DNA of 9,584 nucleotides from DATAFT01 sp035544635 (GTDB lineage: Bacteria; Acidobacteriota; Thermoanaerobaculia; Multivoradales; Multivoraceae). Below the pieces are notes generated by a model. That model had not been told where the DNA came from. It searched no databases and was given only the letters and a program-made list of their open reading frames with translations. The translations under genes were made by a program, and so were the position numbers. Below, in pieces: positions 6,573-9,584 of this stretch (the stretch's first letter is position 1; each line of letters starts with the position of its first letter). The stretch lies in assembly GCA_035544635.1 (NCBI GenBank), contig DATKDQ010000192.1:1-9584 (forward strand), in the 5' to 3' direction.

Positions 6573-8141
6573 CTACGGATAGGTGTACGGCGCAGCGATC
6601 CCGAGCGGGAGACCCAGCGCCCAGTAGAGCAGGAGGAAGATCGTCCAGCAGACGAAGAACACGGCGGAGTAGGGAAGCATGAGCGACGTCACGGTGCCGA
6701 TCCCGGTGCTTCTCACCCAGCGCTGCGAGAACGCCACCACCAGCGGGAAGTAGGGCATGAGCGGCGTGACGATGTTGGTCACCGAGTCGCCGACCCGGTA
6801 GGCCGCCTGCGTCAGCTCCGGCGAGAGGCCGACCTGCATCAGGACCGGAACGAAGATCGGCGCCAGCACCGCCCACTTCCCGGAGGCGGAGCCGATGAGC
6901 AGGTTCACCATGGCAGTGAGCAGGAGGATGCCGACGATGGTGACCGCTCCCGGCAGCCCCAGGAGCCGGAGGAAGTCGGCGCCCTTGACCGCCACCAGCG
7001 CGCCCAGGTTCGAGCGGCCGAACGCCGCCGTGAACTGGGCGGCGAAGAAGATCATCGCCAGGTAGTACCCCATGGTGCCCATCGTCTTCGTCATGCCCGC
7101 CACCAGGTCGCGGTGCGAATGGACGGTGCCGGCGACGTAGCCGTAGACCGCCCCCGGGATCAGGAAGAGGAGGAAGATGAGCGGCACGATGCTCTGCATC
7201 AGCGGGGCATCGAACGCGGTGAGCTGGCCTGCCGCGTTGCGCAGCGGCGAGTCGGCGGGCCACGCTGCGAGGGTGAGGAGCGTGAGCCCGAGCGCCAGCA
7301 CGCCCAGCGCGGCGGCGAGGCCGCGGCGCTCCCTGGGCTCGAGACCGTCTAGCCGCGTGCTCGGCAGCTCCTCTCCGTCCACGGGAACTCCGCGCAGGCG
7401 CGGCTCGATGACCCGGTCGGTGAGGAACCAGCCGATCAGGATGATGAGGAGGGTCGACGCGCTGGTGAAGCCGAGGTTGCACAGCGGGTTCACCTGGCGC
7501 CCCGGGTCCAGGAGCTGGGCCGCCTGCTGGGTGAAGCCCTGGAGCAGAGGATCGATGCCGGAGGGGATGAAGTTCGCGCTGAAGCCGCCCGAGACGCCGG
7601 CGAACGCGCAGGCGATCCCGGCCAGGGGGTGGCGCCCGGCGGCGTGGAAGATGACGCCGCCGAGCGGGATCACCAGCACGTAGCCGGCGTCGGCCGCCGT
7701 ATGGCTCACGATCGCCACCAGGAGGAGCATCGGCGAGAGCAGCCGCTTCGGGGTCACCGCCAGCACCGAGCGCAATCCGGCGCCGATGAACCCGGTGTGC
7801 TCGGCCACACCGACGCCGAGCAGCGCCACCAGGACCACACCGAGCGGCGCGAACCCGGTGAAGGTCGAGACCATGGTGGCCAGGAAGTGCGCCAGGCTGG
7901 TGCCGGTGAGCTGGTTCTGGATCTCGAGCGCGCGGGCGCCGTCCTGCGCCGGGACCTGGAACGCATAGCCGGCGAAGACGGCCGACAGCACCCACACGAT
8001 CGCCAGCGCCACGACGAAGAGGACGGCGGTGTCGGGCAGGCGGTTGCCGGCGCGCTCCACCCAGGCGAGCAGCCGCTCGACGCGGCCGGGCCCCGGCGGC
8101 GGGACCGCCGGCGCTCGCTCCGTCCCTACCGGGTTCTTCAT
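6573..8141 (-). CDS. AbgT-family transporter (p-aminobenzoyl-glutamate/antimetabolite transporter family)
   Basis: This 522-residue integral membrane protein has the usual AbgT length. Members are reported either to import p-aminobenzoyl-glutamate (E. coli AbgT) or to export sulfonamides and other antimetabolites (MtrF, YdaH). Family landmarks are all present: GVGVAEHTGFIGAGL (109-123), SHTAADAGYVLVIPLG (146-161), AGVSGGFSANFIPSGID (181-197), GSASGKWAVLAPIF (417-430) and AYRVGDSVTNIVTPLMPYFP (447-466). Functional residues described for MtrF (D193, S417, W420, R446, D449, P457) match D197, S420, W423, R449, D452 and P460, with spacing conserved for the last five. The protein is therefore probably functional; import and export cannot be separated by sequence. 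ATG 8141 lies 10 nt after the DinB stop and has no clear Shine-Dalgarno, which suggests translational coupling. The cytosolic N-terminus (1-35) is Pro-rich. Confidence 0.93.
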   Translation of the reverse strand: MKNPVGTERAPAVPPPGPGRVERLLAWVERAGNRLPDTAVLFVVALAIVWVLSAVFAGYAFQVPAQDGARALEIQNQLTGTSLAHFLATMVSTFTGFAPLGVVLVALLGVGVAEHTGFIGAGLRSVLAVTPKRLLSPMLLLVAIVSHTAADAGYVLVIPLGGVIFHAAGRHPLAGIACAFAGVSGGFSANFIPSGIDPLLQGFTQQAAQLLDPGRQVNPLCNLGFTSASTLLIILIGWFLTDRVIEPRLRGVPVDGEELPSTRLDGLEPRERRGLAAALGVLALGLTLLTLAAWPADSPLRNAAGQLTAFDAPLMQSIVPLIFLLFLIPGAVYGYVAGTVHSHRDLVAGMTKTMGTMGYYLAMIFFAAQFTAAFGRSNLGALVAVKGADFLRLLGLPGAVTIVGILLLTAMVNLLIGSASGKWAVLAPIFVPVLMQVGLSPELTQAAYRVGDSVTNIVTPLMPYFPLVVAFSQRWVRSTGIGTVTSLMLPYSAVFFVCWTIFLLLYWALGLPLGIAAPYTYP

Positions 8142-8151
8142 GTGAGGGGCG

Positions 8152-8793
8152 TCACCGCGCCTGCGGGTACCCGGCAGTCTCCTGGACCTCGACGATCTGG
8201 CGGCTGTGGCGTACGGTGTGGAGCGGCACGTAGATCAGCCAGTCGTAGGCGTTGAGCGAGCCGAAGACCGGGAACGGATGCTCCACGATGTGCTCCTTCG
8301 CCGGCGCGTCGAGCGCCGCGACGAAGGCACGGATCTCGGCCCGGCTGGCGTTGAATCGGCGCACCACCTCGTCGCGCGAAAGCCCCTGGACCGGGCGGAT
8401 CTCCTGCGGCGCCTGCGCGCCGCCGGCTCCGCCGGGGTTGCGGTTCGGCATCACCCGCTTGAGGAATTCGGTCTTGCCCGCGGTCTTGGTCGCCCACTCC
8501 GGGTCGGCGGGAGTCTCGAGAGCCTCGAGGGCTGTCTGGTAGAGCATCCGCTCGGAGAGGACGATGTGCTCCGCGCATTCCCCGATCGACCAACGGTCGG
8601 GGTTGGGCTTCCATCGCCACTGCTCGTCCGTGGCGCTCTCGATCAGCGCCAGCAGGTCGCGGGCCGAGCTGTCGAGCAGCTCGAGCAGATCGGCGCGCTC
8701 GGCATCGCTGAGCCTGCCTTCGACGTCGGCCGCGGTCGCGGCCATGGAGGGCACGAGAAGCAGGGAGACAACCAGAAACAACGCTCTGCGCAT
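8152..8793 (-). CDS. Exported DinB-superfamily (metal-binding four-helix) protein
   Basis: This 213-residue protein has a signal peptide (about 1-22: RRALFLVVSLLLVPSMAATA, then A-D) and a DinB/YfiT-like domain. Features typical of the family are the helix around LLDSSARDLLALIESATDEQ, the 'W.PNPDRWSIGECAEHI' segment with H76, and the C-terminal helix LHTVRHSRQI with H192 and H196. Together these form the usual three-His metal site. Cytosolic relatives include bacillithiol- or mycothiol-dependent transferases, but most members have no known role. An exported copy points to a periplasmic enzyme or a metal-binding protein. A Gly/Ala/Pro-rich loop (about 119-131) interrupts the bundle. The start is well supported: GGAGG (8800-8804 on the minus strand) lies 6 nt before ATG 8793. 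The gene is followed after 10 nt by AbgT, so the two are probably one operon. Confidence 0.85.
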   Translation of the reverse strand: MRRALFLVVSLLLVPSMAATAADVEGRLSDAERADLLELLDSSARDLLALIESATDEQWRWKPNPDRWSIGECAEHIVLSERMLYQTALEALETPADPEWATKTAGKTEFLKRVMPNRNPGGAGGAQAPQEIRPVQGLSRDEVVRRFNASRAEIRAFVAALDAPAKEHIVEHPFPVFGSLNAYDWLIYVPLHTVRHSRQIVEVQETAGYPQAR

Positions 8794-8820
8794 GACTGTC
8801 CTCCGTCGGAGATGTGGCGG

Positions 8821-8850
8821 ATCTTACCTCTCCGACTCGAGGCGTGTCGG
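8821..8850 (-). promoter_or_regulatory. Candidate promoter for the DinB-AbgT operon
   Basis: On the minus strand CCGACA (8850-8845), an 18-nt spacer and TAAGAT (8826-8821) lie about 28 nt before ATG 8793. Each box matches the sigma70 consensus at 4 of 6 positions. The left arm of the inverted repeat 8834-8843 lies inside the spacer. Confidence 0.35.
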
Positions 8851-8889
8851 GGTGCACGACAAGAAAGTGACGACGGGAGGCCTCGAGTC
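8834..8889. promoter_or_regulatory. Perfect 10-bp inverted repeat between divergent promoters (possible operator)
   Basis: GACTCGAGGC at 8834-8843 is repeated inverted as GCCTCGAGTC at 8880-8889, with 36 nt between the arms and 46 bp between arm centres. The left arm sits in the spacer of the DinB promoter candidate. The right arm ends 4 nt before the -35 candidate of the plus-strand gene. This would suit a dimeric or looping regulator of both directions, but no regulator gene is in the window. Confidence 0.4.
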
Positions 8890-8893
8890 CGAG

Positions 8894-8923
8894 TTGACCC
8901 GTCGGGCGGCGCTGACCTAGGCT
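8894..8923 (+). promoter_or_regulatory. Candidate promoter for the small membrane-protein gene
   Basis: TTGACC (8894-8899), an 18-nt spacer and TAGGCT (8918-8923) face the plus-strand gene, about 60 nt before its GTG. The -35 is good (5 of 6); the -10 keeps only the three most conserved positions. Confidence 0.35.
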
Positions 8924-8985
8924 GGCGGCGAAGCGCGAACCTGATTCGAGGCGCTCGGCCTTCGATCCGAAGGCTAGCTGCCCCC

Positions 8986-9447
8986 GTGAAGACGCTGCTG
9001 CAGCTCGCCGCCCTGGTGGCCATCGGGTACGGCCTGTGGGCGTACGGCGTTCCTTGGATTCAACAACAGGTCGGGCGGTCGGCGCCGCCGGTCACGCGTC
9101 CGGCGCCCGGTGCCGGCGGCACCTGCGTCCAGGTGGCGGCGCGGGCCGCCGAGGAGCTCCACACTCGCATGCTCGACAGCGGCCGGCCCCTGATCGAGGA
9201 CCGGAGCTGGGTGGACGTCACGAATGAGGTCGGCTCCGCGCTGCACCAGGCGCGCGTGAGCTGCGATTGCAAGCTCGACTCGTGCGCGCAGGCGAGACGC
9301 GCTCTCTCCACTCTGGGCGGGGTATTCGCGTCCGCCCGCGGCCAGTTCCGCAGCTCGCAGAGCGTGCCGCTGGAGCTCGGCCGTCAATACGAACAGGCGA
9401 ACCAGGAGCTCTGGGACGCGTACGACCTCGCCCGCGACGGCAAGTGA
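8986..9447 (+). CDS. Small single-TM membrane-anchored protein, function unknown
   Basis: The product has 153 residues and I recognise no family. GTG 8986 is chosen because it places a Lys directly before a hydrophobic helix (about 4-26: LLQLAALVAIGYGLWAYGVP) that would anchor the protein with the rest in the periplasm. The open frame runs much further upstream, but that part is antisense to the DinB gene and not protein-like. A Pro-rich linker (about 30-45) precedes an alpha-helical soluble domain with four cysteines (C47, C93, C95, C100), three of them in CDCKLDSC. Export makes disulfides or metal binding possible. The Shine-Dalgarno is poor (AAGG at 8970-8973, 12 nt away). The predicted dehydrogenase begins 49 nt downstream on the same strand. 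It could instead be a lineage-specific protein of no known family. Confidence 0.65.
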   Translation: MKTLLQLAALVAIGYGLWAYGVPWIQQQVGRSAPPVTRPAPGAGGTCVQVAARAAEELHTRMLDSGRPLIEDRSWVDVTNEVGSALHQARVSCDCKLDSCAQARRALSTLGGVFASARGQFRSSQSVPLELGRQYEQANQELWDAYDLARDGK

Positions 9448-9496
9448 GCGTGCCGATGAGAGCGCATCCGCGCCGATCGAGCGCTCCGGGCGCGCG

Positions 9497-9584
9497 ATGA
9501 CGCTGCCGCGGACCTGCCTCGCGATGGTCCATACCGCGCCGCGGAAGCTCGAGCCGCGCGACGTGCCGCTGCCCGCGGTCGACG
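9497..9584 (+). CDS. Zinc-type alcohol dehydrogenase (MDR superfamily), N-terminal fragment
   Basis: Only 29 codons are visible; the gene runs off the window. The sequence LAMVHTAPRKLEPRDVPLPAVD matches the opening of medium-chain, zinc-dependent alcohol dehydrogenases, where 'KA(M/L)V...P..LE.R(E/D)VP.P' forms the first beta strands of the GroES-like domain. ATG 9497 is used; ATG 9524, nine codons on, is an alternative that would start right at the conserved strand. No strong Shine-Dalgarno is seen. The Zn and NAD(P) sites lie outside the window, so substrate and activity cannot be judged. It follows the small membrane-protein gene on the same strand after 49 nt and may share its transcript. 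Confidence 0.65.
   Translation, partial: MTLPRTCLAMVHTAPRKLEPRDVPLPAVD

Noticed and set aside
6511..7995. 494-codon open frame overlapping the AbgT gene on the same strand
   Set aside because: It is out of frame with a transporter that shows every family landmark; the alternative is Arg/Pro/Gly-rich noise.
3861..8141. A shared pathway linking the decarboxylase and the AbgT transporter
   Set aside because: The genes are separated by an unrelated gene and a candidate promoter, and no substrate can be assigned to either; proximity alone is not enough.
8206..8985. Upstream extension of the small membrane-protein frame (413 codons in total)
   Set aside because: The upstream part is antisense to the DinB gene and not protein-like; the membrane helix and candidate promoter support GTG 8986.

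Overview
The window is GC-rich, with strong G/C bias at third codon positions and long spurious antisense frames. Its gene content includes an RND pump, a secreted LKNG-type repeat protein, a secreted DinB-fold protein and an AbgT transporter. This suits a Gram-negative-type bacterium with a high-GC genome, such as an Acidobacteriota-like or similar soil/environmental lineage. That placement is an inference from style and cannot be proved from this window.

Layout, left to right. Plus strand: the 3' end of an RND efflux periplasmic adaptor gene (1-324), a 200-bp gap filled by a composite structured repeat (331-514), then a complete RND inner-membrane pump gene (525-3797). Minus strand: a PLP-dependent amino-acid decarboxylase-family gene (3861-5327), a signal-peptide/TPR-like protein of unknown function (5406-6392, possibly starting at 6437), an AbgT-family transporter (6573-8141) and a secreted DinB-superfamily protein (8152-8793). 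Plus strand again: a small membrane-anchored protein of unknown function (8986-9447) and the first 29 codons of a probable zinc-type alcohol dehydrogenase (9497 to the window end).

Likely transcription units. Adaptor and pump are co-directional and should form one efflux operon, but they are separated by the repeat. DinB and AbgT are 10 nt apart and probably co-transcribed from a candidate promoter at 8821-8850. The TPR-like gene has its own candidate promoter (6467-6496) and probably reads on into the decarboxylase, which opens in the same reading frame directly after its TAG. The small membrane protein diverges from DinB across a 192-bp control region that holds a perfect 10-bp inverted repeat.

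The least ordinary element is the composite repeat in the adaptor-pump gap: a perfect adjacent duplication of a 13-mer, followed directly by two 80-bp units. Each unit can form three hairpins, and the differences between units fall almost only in the unpaired linker. Nothing else in the window looks like a new multi-gene system.
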